A DNA stretch of 15,177 nt from Gryganskiella cystojenkinii. Taxonomy: Eukaryota; Mortierellomycota; Mortierellomycetes; Mortierellales; Mortierellaceae. The stretch is taken from NCBI GenBank assembly GCA_015852425.1, contig JAAAIG010000900.1, forward strand, positions 1 through 15,177. Reading direction: 5' to 3'. The position numbers and the translations under genes are program-made. Below are positions 1-8,596 of this stretch, one piece after another; positions within the stretch are counted from its first letter, which is position 1, and each line of letters starts with the position of its first letter. The notes beneath the pieces were generated by a model that saw nothing but the letters and a program-made list of their open reading frames with translations, was not told the origin of the DNA and did no database searches.

Positions 1-214
1 AAAAAAAAAAAGTCTTTGCTGCCAGAGCATGTGCTGCCAGAGCATGTCATCATGACCCGACTGAGCTTGGTTTCATTAGCATCTTGTCTCTGTCGCGTAT
101 CCGCAAAAAAAGAAATGAACTATATCTGACGGAACTTCACTCCTGCTCTGGAGTCTCGCGTCAGACAGAAACGTTGTGCGGTCGTCGTGTAGATATGGTC
201 ATCAACATAACGTA

Positions 215-220
215 TTTATT
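215..220 (-). promoter_or_regulatory. Polyadenylation signal AATAAA for the SAM–RA–SH3 gene
   Basis: On the minus strand an exact AATAAA lies about 34 nt beyond the TGA stop at 256–254. Position and sequence fit a fungal poly(A) signal. No cleavage site is proved. Confidence 0.5.
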
Positions 221-253
221 AGATTCATTGGACATCAAAGACCACCATATCGA

Positions 254-2916
254 TCATTCCGTCAAACTCACAAACCAACTGGGAACCCAACCACGGCTTT
301 CACCACATGTCGCCAGCAGCCAGTGTTGATGGCGTCGAAAGATTTTCTAGATAGATAGATTTTTTTTTTTTTAAAAAAAACAAGAGACAAGTATCAGTGT
401 GTAGCCAAATCATGTCCATACGCAAGTTATTATTTTTCTCCGTTGTTGGTTATGTGCGATATAACTGACAAATACTCTTACCAGCTGGTCTCCTGTCTTA
501 ATGCTGAGCTCGTTGGGGCCAGTCTTCTCAAATTCAAAGATAGCAACTCCATCAGCTTGAAAGTATCCATCCTCGGAATTGCTTTCGGTCAGAATACTTG
601 CTGGGATCCAACCTACTTCTTCACCTCTTTGTACGACCCACCATCCATGACCTTTACTTCGGATCTTGAATACATCGCCGACCTTAACATTAAGTTCATC
701 GTCTCTCTTGGCCTCCCAAGCATACATGGCCACAGCTGTGCCAGAGGCCTCCACGGGTTCCTGTAAGTAAGTTCCTTCCGTCTTCAATTCCGACTTTGAT
801 ACCGATCCTGTAGCCGCAGAAGGTGATGTTGCTGAAGTAGAGGAGGAATTTGCTGGATTCGAAGGTGAGCTTGGCGTCCCAGCTAAACGATTTTAAAGAT
901 CGTTAGAATACATGGAAAAGTAGGTGAAGCGACTTGCACTCAAATAAATCAAGCAAAAAAAAAAAAAAAAAAAATCTTACTGCCACTTCCAGAGGGTTTG
1001 TTGGACGAACGCATGGATGCCGACGTCCCAGATCGAGCAAGAGATGAGCCATTATGCGTTGATCCGGATCCGTTTGATATGGTTGAGCCGCTCGAAGCTG
1101 TGTTGCCTGCCATCAATGCCGCTGCCGTCGATCCCGCAGCTGCAGCCATAATCTCTGGAGGTAGCGGCAGCTCCTTATTCAACAAATCCGAGCTCTTGCG
1201 CGGAGGGTGTGAGTTGGGTGGCGTTGGCGCATTTACTGCTGGGGATTTCATCTGTTTGATATGCTTGAGCATAAATACCGGTGACTCGTTCGCCTCCTTG
1301 AGCTGCTTCATAAGCAACAGCGGCTTTTCGTTATAAGTCAAGATCCGTTCTAAAATAAAAGGTAAGAAAGAACAATGACGCAAAATTGTGAATGTGTAAA
1401 ACAAAAGATCGTACTGACAGTCCCTTTGTTAAAAAGCAGTAGTTGTTTCCTTACCTGTCTTTCCATAGCAGATAAATAGAGCGTATTGTCGCCAGTCGTC
1501 GTTGATCTTGTACTTTTTCAATGCAGCCGGAAGCACTTTGTAGCACGGGTCGTCTTGAGAGATCCTAAAGCTCCTGAAAGCATCCACTGGGTCTCGAGTC
1601 ATTGAGGACTTTTGACCATAAAGCTTGATAGCGCTCGCGCCATCAACTCCCGGAGATCCACTCGACTTGCCGTCCTAAAAGTTTTCAGAATGGGGGTGCA
1701 GAAGAGCATGAGGGCTGAGGGCTAGGTTTTGAATATCAAAAGGAAAGAAAAATACCCATGCTTGTGGCCTGAGAAAACTGACCTCATGTACATCTGAATG
1801 AAGACCTCGTCCTCCTCGGGTATCTGCAGGCGAATGTGGCGAGCTGGGTATGGAGTTAAATCCTGAGTCTATGGAGTATCCAGGTGAGCGAGTTGAGGAA
1901 AGAATATGAGAGGCATGGATAGGCGACTGGAGCGGTGCCAATGTAGTGTTGTTTGGAGTGTGTGACGATTGTGTAGTCGACATGGGTAAGGCCGGGGTCC
2001 CATTAATAGTCGAAGGTTTTCCGTGCACTGAGCTTGGCTCTGGCAACGGCTATTTGAAAAATAATGCAGACATGTGGTTAGTCAATGTTCCATGGTTCGA
2101 GATGGCCCATAGGCACTTTTTTCTTCATGCTGTCCGGGTAATCTGGCTGTCTCTTCCGTCTCCGTACTTTTTGATCCTTGTGCATGATCCAGAGTTCATC
2201 CTTGAGCTTGGTGAGATCCTTGGACATTCTCTCGACCTCGCGCACAAGATGTTGGATAGTGTTGTCTAGAAGTCCATGAAAAGACCAGAAAAAAAACGAA
2301 AAAAAATCACTTTCCCTTATTAATTCTAACGGACATGGCAGTCTCGTAAAAATCGCAACACAGATAGCTGCCAGGCTTGTACCACTTACCCTTCTCATGG
2401 ACCGCTTGTTCGACAGACTTTAAGCTGGCAGCGGCCTGGTAATTGTATTCGTTTTCGAACGCCACGCCTAAGTTTTTTGTTAAAGTGCGATCGAGTGAAC
2501 AGTTAGTTTTCCAGCTCGTCCAAAAACGGGTCATTTCATTGAAAACGATTCTTGTCTTACTGGGAGGTACATAATCGCCAGCTTCGAGTGAGATCCCATA
2601 AGAGACCTTGAGCTGGTAGATAGCCTTGAGAATGACTAGTCTTTTTCCGACCTCCCACACAGACAGGTCCTTGAGGGCGGCATGGTCCAAGTGCACAAGA
2701 AGATCGCCCGAGATGGCATTGTCTGCAAGCGTCATGGAACAATAAAAAAAAAGAATTAGTTCTCTAGTAGGCGTTTCGATTGCTCACTGTCCGATGGAAA
2801 GAGTAGACAAGGGATGCATCGTCTATACCCTTGATTTGCTTCTCGTAGTTTGGAAAGCCGATGGAGGCCAACCACTGATGGACTCTGCTTGGGTCCCACT
2901 GGGTAATGCTTTCCAT
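254..2916 (-). CDS. Ste50/Ubc2-like MAPK-cascade adaptor (SAM–RA–SH3–SH3), nine exons
   Basis: Exons read by eye: 2916–2829, 2722–2561, 2467–2390, 2265–2168, 2049–1783, 1674–1455, 1349–981, 882–482, 346–254. All introns are GT-AG and the phases join into a 591-aa protein. Domains: SAM about 5–75 (WDPSRVHQWLASIGFPNY, then LSVWEVGKRLVIL); a helical coiled-coil stretch 110–142; a Ser/Pro linker; a Ras-association domain 247–335 (DDPCYKVLPAALKKYKIND, WRQYALFICYG, YNEKPLLLMKQLKEANESPV) very close to the Ste50 RA domain as I recall it; SH3-1 477–527 (ends GWIPASIL); SH3-2 540–591 (ends GWVPSWFV). In yeast, Ste50 tethers the MAPKKK Ste11 through SAM and binds Cdc42/Ras through RA, serving mating, filamentous and osmotic signalling. 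The SH3 pair resembles Ustilago Ubc2. The start is chosen because the SAM domain begins at once. Family identity is secure; individual splice sites are predictions. Confidence 0.93.
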
Positions 2917-3004
2917 GGAGTGGGAATGCTATTATGCTCTGTGTGGGTAGGATTGCGGGAAGCGAGTGTAGGTAGATTTGTGGTCGAGATGATGACTAGT
3001 AAAA

Positions 3005-3081
3005 GATAGGAGAAGGAGGAGAAGGAGGAGGAGGAGGAGGAGAAGGAGGAAGAGAAGGCGGAAGAAGAGAGGACAGGAAGG
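3005..3081. repeat. Polypurine GGA/GAA tract upstream of the adaptor gene
   Basis: The plus strand is an almost pure run of GGA, GAA and GAG triplets over about 75 bp, so the minus strand is pyrimidine-rich. It begins roughly 90 bp upstream of the adaptor ATG. Such tracts can exclude nucleosomes or form triplex DNA. A promoter role is inference. Confidence 0.7.
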
Positions 3082-3237
3082 TTTGATGGGAAGAGGTGGT
3101 AAGGAGATGTACAAATGGAGAAGATGCTGAAGCCAAAAAAAAAGGGATAAAAACAAAGGCCAGTGGCACAGGACGTTTTAAGACCTCTTTTCTTTGAAAG
3201 GTCCACGACAAAGAGAGCCCATTTCTGTTGTATGGTC

Positions 3238-3250
3238 TTTATTCTTTATT
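3238..3250 (-). promoter_or_regulatory. Twin AATAAA poly(A) signals for the Gln-rich gene
   Basis: Two AATAAA hexamers on the minus strand (3250–3245 and 3243–3238) lie about 250 nt beyond the TGA stop at 3501–3499. They are the clearest poly(A) candidates in the gap. Confidence 0.45.
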
Positions 3251-3498
3251 CTTTTCCTTTTGTTTCAAATACGACGTGACCTCCGAGGGATACCATCCAT
3301 CGCCAAAACAACTCCACATGGATACGAAGAAAATGACAAAAGAAACAGTCGAGTTGCAAAAATAAAAAGGTATTTAATTCCCTCCAACATGCCCCAGGAC
3401 GACAGAAATGACCCTTTTATCTCCTCTCTCCACTCGCGCGTGTTGGATGAAAACGAACCCCCTCTAGTTGTGTTACGACAAACGCCTCCAACTGCGAC

Positions 3499-5545
3499 TC
3501 AATGTCGCTGGGCATGTCTGTACTCGCCATGTCTTGGTTCGAGGACTGGGTTCTGGTCCATCATCATGGCCATCATAGTCGCCTGCCACTGTGGATCCAC
3601 ATACGCTGGTTGGTGACTGGACATAGTCATCGACGGCTGCACATATCCAGTCACCTGTGTAGGTACTTGTTGCTGTTGGGCTTGTGGTTCCACCTGCGGC
3701 TGCGATTGTGAAGGGTGAATGGCTTGTAAGTACTGCATATAGGGGTTTCCGCCAGTTCTGCTGAGCAGTTGCAGCTTCGTTGGGATGTACGCTTCGTTGT
3801 TATTGCTGTCCTGAATCAACAGACCCTGATGGGCGGCCGGGGCCATTGAAGTCTCCATCAAAGCTGGATAAATAGTCTCGGGGTTGTTGGATATTCTCTG
3901 CAACAGCGGGTCATGCTCGTGTGCAAGCCAGGGCATCCAAGGAGAGGGTGAGAGGGACTCTGTGGATGTTGTCGGTGACCGTTCTGTCAGTGAAGGAGGA
4001 GAAAAGACTGGTATTTGAGGGGTTGATCCAAGACAGGCAGCTGATGAGGACGATTGCGAAGACGAAGACGAGCCAAGCCCAAGTGAAGCGTCAAATGCGG
4101 TCACAGGTACGCCACCAATATTTTGACTCTGCAGGCTCGTGTTCTGATTTTGATGAAGGTTTTTCCTCGTCTTGTCTTGCGTGAGGGTATTACTGGTGTA
4201 GCTGGCGCTGTTGTTGTGGTTATGGTTATGGTTATGGTTATGGTTCTGCAGGGAATCAGTGCCGTGGAGTTGTTGGCGCTGCTCTGCCAAAAGCGAGTCT
4301 CCAAGTTTTGCCGTGAAGCTGCTCAGACTCGCCATAAGATCATCGTCCGAGAGACCCCAGGACAGCGTGGGCGATTGTCTGTCCATCATAAGAATATCTC
4401 CCTCAGTCGTAACTGTGTCCACGGATTGGCTCTCTGCAGAGTTTCGGCGAGCTGGATTGTTTCCTTGTCCTGTTTTTGATGTCTCGCCTTCTTTTTGTGT
4501 GGTTTGACCCTCTATTATTGACGAAGGTGAACGGGGAAAAGGTCAGAGCGAAAAAGAAAAAAAAAAAAAAAAACACGGCATTACTGAATATTTTTGTTAT
4601 GCTCTCTTCCGCATTGGAGTTCATGATCGTTTTTTTTTTACCTGTTTGATTATTGGATATTCCTTCCTCTCCTTCTTCTCCTCCTCTTCCTCCTCCTTGC
4701 ATTCCGTCTTTTCCTTCCTTGTCTTTGCCTTCTTGGAGGATAACACTTTCTCGACGCCGAATGACTCTGTGCTGAAGAGCTTCGGTGGTGGCCAACTGGC
4801 CATGTTCGATAGATTGACGAACTTTTTCGGCGCGAAGCCGAAACATTTCCTCAAGGGCCTTTTGAGCCTCTTCTCTGGAAGCAGGCGGCTTTTCGTACGA
4901 CGTTGAAATATATGAATGAAAAGCCTGGCGCACAGGCATGGCCCCTGTGGCCACAACGCCTTGCCACTGAGACTGAGTCTGTGCTGCAGATAAGGCAAGA
5001 GTCTGGGTAGTAGACAATGCTTGCCTTGGAGTTGAAGCTGAAGCAGGCGCAGGAGCAGGAGCAGGAAACGACAATGGTATCGTTTGTGGTGCAGCTGTCG
5101 AGGGTGGCAAGGCAGAAAGACTGAGTCGACGCTGTTCCAAAGCAGCACTGAATCCAGGGTAAACTGCTGTGGTCGGGGGGAACGGAGGTGCATGGAGCGA
5201 GGCGTGTGGATGGACCAGCTGTGTCATTCCAGGCTGCTGTTGTCGACCCTGAAGCTGAACTTGCTGCGGGAGTTGAGGGTTCAGATGGTTGGTGAACTGG
5301 TTGCGCTGTGTTTGAAGGAGAGGATGGTGAGGTGGTGCATATGGTATCGGCAGAGGTTGAGTGGAAACGTGTGGATGTATGAGTAAGTGAGATTGGGGCG
5401 GGGGGAAGGACGGCTGGTTCGCGGGATGTCGATAGGGGTGAAAGGCGTGTTGGTGGTGAAGCTGTTGTGGCTGTTGTTGTTGCTGCTGTGTGAGTTGCTG
5501 TTGCCGTGTGCCGGCAAAAGTGGTGGCAGTGGAGGAGGGGTTCAT
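3499..5545 (-). CDS. Gln/His/Pro-rich low-complexity protein of unknown function, two exons
   Basis: Exon 1 is 5545–4642 and exon 2 is 4511–3499; the intron (4641–4512) is GT-AG with an AATAATAG acceptor, and the phase closes to give 638 aa. Residues 1–215 are rich in Gln, His and Pro. A probably helical block at about 218–272 (REEAQKALEEMFRLRAEKVR) carries the only conserved-looking globular sequence in exon 1. An acidic/Gly stretch follows. Exon 2 has a second ordered-looking block near 352–380 (SWGLSDDDLMASLSSFTAKL), an Asn-His repeat, a Ser-rich stretch, and a Met/Gln-rich tail. I recognise no DNA-binding or catalytic domain. Composition fits a transcriptional or scaffolding regulator, but that is inference. 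The frame stays open upstream of the chosen ATG, so the N terminus is uncertain. Confidence 0.75.
4217..4244 (-). repeat. Hexanucleotide repeat coding Asn-His repeats
   Basis: On the plus strand, four to five units of GGTTAT appear in tandem. On the coding (minus) strand they encode alternating Asn and His inside exon 2 of the Gln-rich protein. The unit is six bases, so copy-number change would keep the frame. Confidence 0.8.
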
Positions 5546-5733
5546 GGGATTACCAAGCAGTGGTACAGAATGAGCAAAAGAATGGAGTGAGAAAGACGAG
5601 GTAGGAGGGACGGGGGATGGAAAGAGACAGAAGTAAGACAGATAAGAAGGGCTGAGGAGAGAGAGAAAGAGAGAGACAACCAGTGACAGCTACTTCTTCA
5701 AGGAAGAGAAGGCGAATGGGTTGTTTGTTTCTT

Positions 5734-5759
5734 GAATGAATGAACGAATGAATGAATGC
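5734..5759. repeat. GAAT tetranucleotide microsatellite
   Basis: Five GAAT/GAAC units in near-perfect tandem array, about 190 bp upstream of the chosen start of the Gln-rich gene. Simple-sequence repeat; no other role visible. Confidence 0.8.
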
Positions 5760-6075
5760 AGTTATGCTGCACCGTGGTGATCTTTCCAGAACAGACGAAA
5801 GAGGCCTCTGTTCTCCTCGAATGCGGTAATGCGGTTCCTGTGAGAATGTCATTCCACGCCGACCCAAATGAATGGGAGAAAATAATCGCGCGTCTTTTTT
5901 TTTTTTTGTTCTTATCCCACTCCATGGGGTCGCTTCAAACCCATGTCATGTCTACCACCAACGATATTTCCCCCTATGTTCTCTTATTGCTATCCGTCCA
6001 TCCCGCACACCGGCCTCGTAGGCTCTGTGCCACCAACAAACTCACCAAGGCCCCAGCGTGCCTGAAGAAACCACC

Positions 6076-6113
6076 ATGCTTGGAAATGCTTGGAAATAAG
6101 GATTATGCTAGGA
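6076..6113. repeat. Three near-copies of ATGCTTGGAA upstream of tRNA-Leu
   Basis: Two exact adjacent units (6076–6085 and 6086–6095) and a third with one change (6104–6113, ATGCTAGGAA). The array ends about 60 bp before the tRNA gene. Function unknown. Confidence 0.7.
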
Positions 6114-6173
6114 AATAATGAAATCCAGAAATTTCGGTTCTTAAATGTTATTTTTCAACGGAAATCATCAAAG

Positions 6174-6255
6174 GGTAGGATGGCCGAGTTGGTCTAAGGC
6201 GCCGCACTCAAGTTGCGGTCTCGAGAGAGGCGTGGGTTCAAATCCCACTTCTACC
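6174..6255 (+). tRNA. tRNA-Leu, anticodon CAA, no intron
   Basis: The 82 bases fold as a type II tRNA. The acceptor stem pairs GGTAGGA with TTCTACC (one G-T pair). The D arm is GCC…GGC. The anticodon stem CCGCA/TGCGG encloses a seven-base loop with CAA at 6209–6211, so it reads UUG. The variable arm folds as TCTC-GA-GAGA, and the T arm is GTGGG-TTCAAAT-CCCAC. The pol III A box (TGGCCGAGTTGG) starts at 6181 and the B box (GGTTCAAATCC) spans 6235–6245. The long variable arm identifies leucine with the anticodon. CCA is not fully encoded. Confidence 0.96.
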
Positions 6256-6690
6256 ACATTTCTTTTGTTCTCGTCTGTCGAGTGCTTTTTTTGGTTCTTT
6301 TTGCCCTTCCCGCGTCGGCAAAAAGAACCAACGCGCAGCAGCCCGATACTCGCGTCAAGGTGGAAACAAGACCGACGGTCCAAAGCTCTGGCAAGAAATA
6401 GGAAACTCAAACAACAAGTTTGAGATACTTCTTCCACCTTGCTAGATAGCTAAGGTCTTTCTTGCAGCGACGGATGACGAGCGGGGTCCGCTCTCTTCCT
6501 TGTTTTGCCTCGTTCGCCGTCGTTCTCGTGACTCTCGCCGCCAATGCTCTGCGTCTAACGTTTGTTGCCATTCATTGTCATCCTGATCTCCTCGCGGCCT
6601 ACCACCCTGGACGGCCAAGGTAATACAAGGCAAGAGGCCGTGAATCGGGACGCAGCAGAGGCGATGAGCGAAACTCGTGTGCCCCTGTAG
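6256..6690. other. Gene-free stretch between tRNA-Leu and the LINE remnant
   Basis: Apart from the T tracts I see no gene. The sequence is mixed, with no long frame showing a recognisable domain. The 5' limit of the retroelement remnant may lie anywhere in the second half, since retroelement sequence older than the RNase H part could be too decayed to read. Confidence 0.5.
6263..6266 (+). terminator. RNA polymerase III T-tract terminator
   Basis: A TTTT run begins seven bases past the tRNA 3' end, followed by a longer T7 run near 6286–6292. Together they fit pol III termination. Confidence 0.7.
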
Positions 6691-7775
6691 CGAGCACTAC
6701 CAATCAGACAAGGCCTGAGGGCGATCCATGGGATTATAGTCTCGCCGCAAGCAGAGATCGAGATCCGAACAAGAAACGAACTCGAAGGCAGAGGTCCCTT
6801 GGAATTCTACGCGGATGGTTCAGTCAACGCCATGGGGACACTGGACGTAACATGACTTTTGGAGTTGCCGTGAAAGATACAGAAGCGGTGGAAGGATACA
6901 CCACCGTCATCTCTGGCGCGGTACTCGGCGACGCATTGTCAACAAAAACAGAACTAGTAGGTCTCCTGGCAACAATACTAGTATGCTCAGAAGAAACCAA
7001 AGAAACAGTGTACATAAACAACAGAACAGTGGTGGCTCAGTTTCAGACCATGATTGCACGCAGAGAGAACATCACCGAAAGGAGTCGATTGCGAGCGACA
7101 TCTGCAGTCTGGTGGGCCGCTATCCATCAGGTTTTATCCACCAAAGCGAAGAGATCGAGGTTAAGTGGATCGCGGGTCATGCCGGCAGCGCAGGCAGCGC
7201 ATGGATCGTCTTTACCACGCGATTTTCCAAGGCCAAACCGTTGACGATGGTTTCCACTGCCTCCTGCAAAAACAATCAACAAGAATGGACAAAAACTTTG
7301 GTTGTTAGTTGGGAGCAAGCAGAGTAGAGAACAACGCTAGCGATCCACAGCAGACAGAGCCGTTCTCGAGAACCAACTATTGTGCCCGACGGGTCCACGG
7401 GATCAAGAAGCTACACAAAATGTTCCCGATCATGGTATATATGCATCAGTGGCGCCCAGATATATAAAAAACGAGCCTGTGTCGGGTCTGTAAAACTGAA
7501 AGGGAAAGATACTCTGCACATCTGAACCTGCAGGCAGGAAAACTTTAGCAGAGCAAAAGGACGGAAGGAGAGAACAAATAGCTAGCCTGGTGACTGTGGC
7601 ACGAATCAAGGAGTGAGAAGCCAAAGATGAGGGACACGGAGGATAAAGAAGAATTATTCAACTCCGCGAAGTCACTGCCTTTCAAGGGATCGACCCCGAA
7701 GCGGTCTGGGACTTCTTACAAATGTTCGTGTACAGAGTTTGGAACATCCGCGAAGTCGAGATATTCGACGAGTAG
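6691..7775 (+). mobile_element. Decayed LINE (non-LTR retrotransposon) ORF2 3' part: RNase H and C-terminal region
   Basis: A coding relic spread over all three frames. From 6691 to about 6850 it runs into an RNase H start, EFYADGS at 6802–6819, whose Asp (6814–6816) matches the first catalytic residue. The reading then shifts to the frame at 6852, with GFGVAV-like and STKTELVGLLATIL motifs (the Glu is the second catalytic position), VYINNRTVVAQFQ, and LRATSAVWWAAIHQ. A further shift near 7140 leads to EVKWIAGHAGSAGS, like the KGHAGIxGN block. Beyond a stop at 7306 come CARRVHGIKKLHKMFPIM and MHQWRPDIY, then another shift to CRVCKTERER (7480–7509), a Cys motif typical of LINE C termini. The last open piece is 7647–7775 (DPEAVWDFLQMFVYRVWNIR). 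Several stops and frame changes make it non-functional. The upstream RT and endonuclease domains are absent, as in a 5'-truncated copy. Confidence 0.82.
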
Positions 7776-8183
7776 AAAATCACGGAAGACGGTAACGGGA
7801 ACAGCGAAAAGGAGTCGAGCCAAGCGAGGCCAAGTTCTGCAAGGTCAAGGTCAAGTACGGCAAGGTCAAGGTCAAATTCTACAAGGTTAAGGTCAAGGTC
7901 CATAAGCGAGCCAAGTCAGCAAGGTTCCATACGATGCCGACGATGAAATCGAAGAGGAGTTGAGTTATTCGAGTTATGACCAAGATAAAGTTGAAGACCA
8001 GGAGAGCGAAGTCGAGTCAAGAACAGCAAGAGCAGGGAACATCGGTCCAGAAGCGTGACGGCACTGTGTGTGGTCGGCTTTTCTTATGGGTTCATACCGA
8101 TCACCTACCAAGGACGGATGATGTTAAACGTCATGGAAAGGAACGGTGCAGTCAAGTACCTCCTAGTCAATAGTCTCGGATAG
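7776..8183 (+). pseudogene. Decayed RS-rich and acidic coding stretch with a hydrophobic C-terminal part
   Basis: After the TAG at 7773 the same frame continues as an Arg-Ser-rich stretch (SSARSRSSTARSRSNSTRLR, read through AAGGTCAAGGTC-like repeats) until a TGA at 7944. A second frame then gives an acidic run (DADDEIEEELSYSSYDQDKV) ending at 8056. A third frame gives EHRSRSVTALCVVGFSYG and PITYQGRMMLNVMERNGAVK, ending at TAG 8181–8183. Each frame has protein-like composition only in its own segment, which is what a frameshifted gene looks like. I do not recognise the family. It may be the tail of the LINE ORF2 or a separate gene the LINE landed beside. No splice pattern that repairs it was found. 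Confidence 0.45.
7833..7901. repeat. Degenerate tandem AAGGTCAAGGTC repeats
   Basis: Short direct repeats built on AAGGTC and GGTCAA occur in several runs. In one frame they encode alternating Arg and Ser, in another Lys-Val. The pattern is simple-sequence expansion inside the decayed coding stretch. Confidence 0.7.
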
Positions 8184-8188
8184 TAATA

Positions 8189-8225
8189 TGACACACCGAG
8201 CCCAAAAGGCTGCTAGTGTGCGTCA
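8189..8225. repeat. Imperfect hairpin just after the decayed ORF
   Basis: TGACACAC (8189–8196) pairs with GTGTGCGTCA (8216–8225) with a two-base bulge, and AGCC pairs with GGCT inside, leaving a small A-rich loop. It starts six bases past the stop at 8181–8183. Non-LTR elements can carry a 3' hairpin recognised by their reverse transcriptase; that use here is inference. Confidence 0.45.
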
Positions 8226-8596
8226 CCCGGAGGGACAAACACACACGAGGATGTGGGTTATGAAACGATTGGTGCGAGTACATCCGATTTGAGAGGAGGA
8301 AGTCGCTCTCACGTAGAAGCCTGAGACGGCGACCGCATACGCATTTTATGTTTAGCGCCGACGACCAAACTTTCTAGGTTCACCGTGAAGCGCGGAAGCG
8401 ATCAAGTCAAGAGTGGCAGAAACAAGTGTTGATGACACCGTACTTGGCTGGCACATGCCGCGCCTCAGACGTCTCCGTTCTCATCCTTTTCTTGCCAACG
8501 TCGTACTTTCAACATACCAATAAGAGTTCTCCGGACAGTGTCAGGGGGAACCGTCGTTCAAAGGTGTAGCATGCCCCAGAAAAAAGCTCCCCTCTG
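8226..8596. other. Intergenic, no gene seen
   Basis: I find no domain-bearing frame on either strand in this stretch. It may be further retroelement debris or the 3' flank of the minus-strand gene that ends at 8597. Confidence 0.5.

Larger units (their letters stand above)
2917..3498. other. Intergenic: promoter of the adaptor gene and 3' region of the Gln-rich gene
   Basis: I see no convincing gene in this 582-bp gap. The part nearest 2917 must hold the adaptor promoter and contains a strong purine tract (separate entry). The part nearest 3499 is the 3' region of the neighbouring gene and holds overlapping AATAAA signals on the minus strand. Open frames here are low-complexity readings of the GGA/GAA tract or lack domains and codon structure. 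Confidence 0.6.
5546..6173. other. Upstream region of the Gln-rich gene, simple repeats, then tRNA flank
   Basis: No gene is supported. The first part contains GA-rich sequence (about 5655–5680) and a GAAT-type tetranucleotide run (about 5734–5759), reading as CT and ATTC repeats on the transcribed strand of the downstream gene. The last part, next to the tRNA, holds three near-copies of ATGCTTGGAA. Confidence 0.55.

Noticed and set aside
1..11. Poly-A run as a retroposon tail
   Set aside because: It is cut by the window edge and the neighbouring bases show no retroposon body; such runs are common here inside introns.
84..358. Plus-strand open frames over the adaptor's last exon
   Set aside because: They lie opposite exon 9 of the minus-strand adaptor and its 3' end, with no domain; shadows of the real gene.
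3194..3616. Plus-strand frame of 140 codons
   Set aside because: Overlaps the 3' end of the Gln-rich gene on the other strand; no domain and no signals.
4217..4244. Telomere-like GGTTAT repeat
   Set aside because: Too short, not the usual fungal TTAGGG unit, and inside a coding exon where it encodes Asn-His.
4123..4507. Plus-strand frames with Val-Met and Trp-Leu repeats
   Set aside because: Readings of the opposite strand of the Asn-His hexanucleotide repeat.
5756..6118. Plus-strand frame of 120 codons upstream of the tRNA
   Set aside because: No domain, mixed composition, crosses a T run; nothing supports translation.
6174..7775. tRNA-targeted LINE insertion
   Set aside because: The remnant begins over 400 bp from the tRNA and its 5' end is unclear, so targeting cannot be argued from one copy.
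7833..7901. CRISPR-like array
   Set aside because: The AAGGTCAAGGTC units are simple tandem repeats without regular spacers, in a eukaryotic genome.
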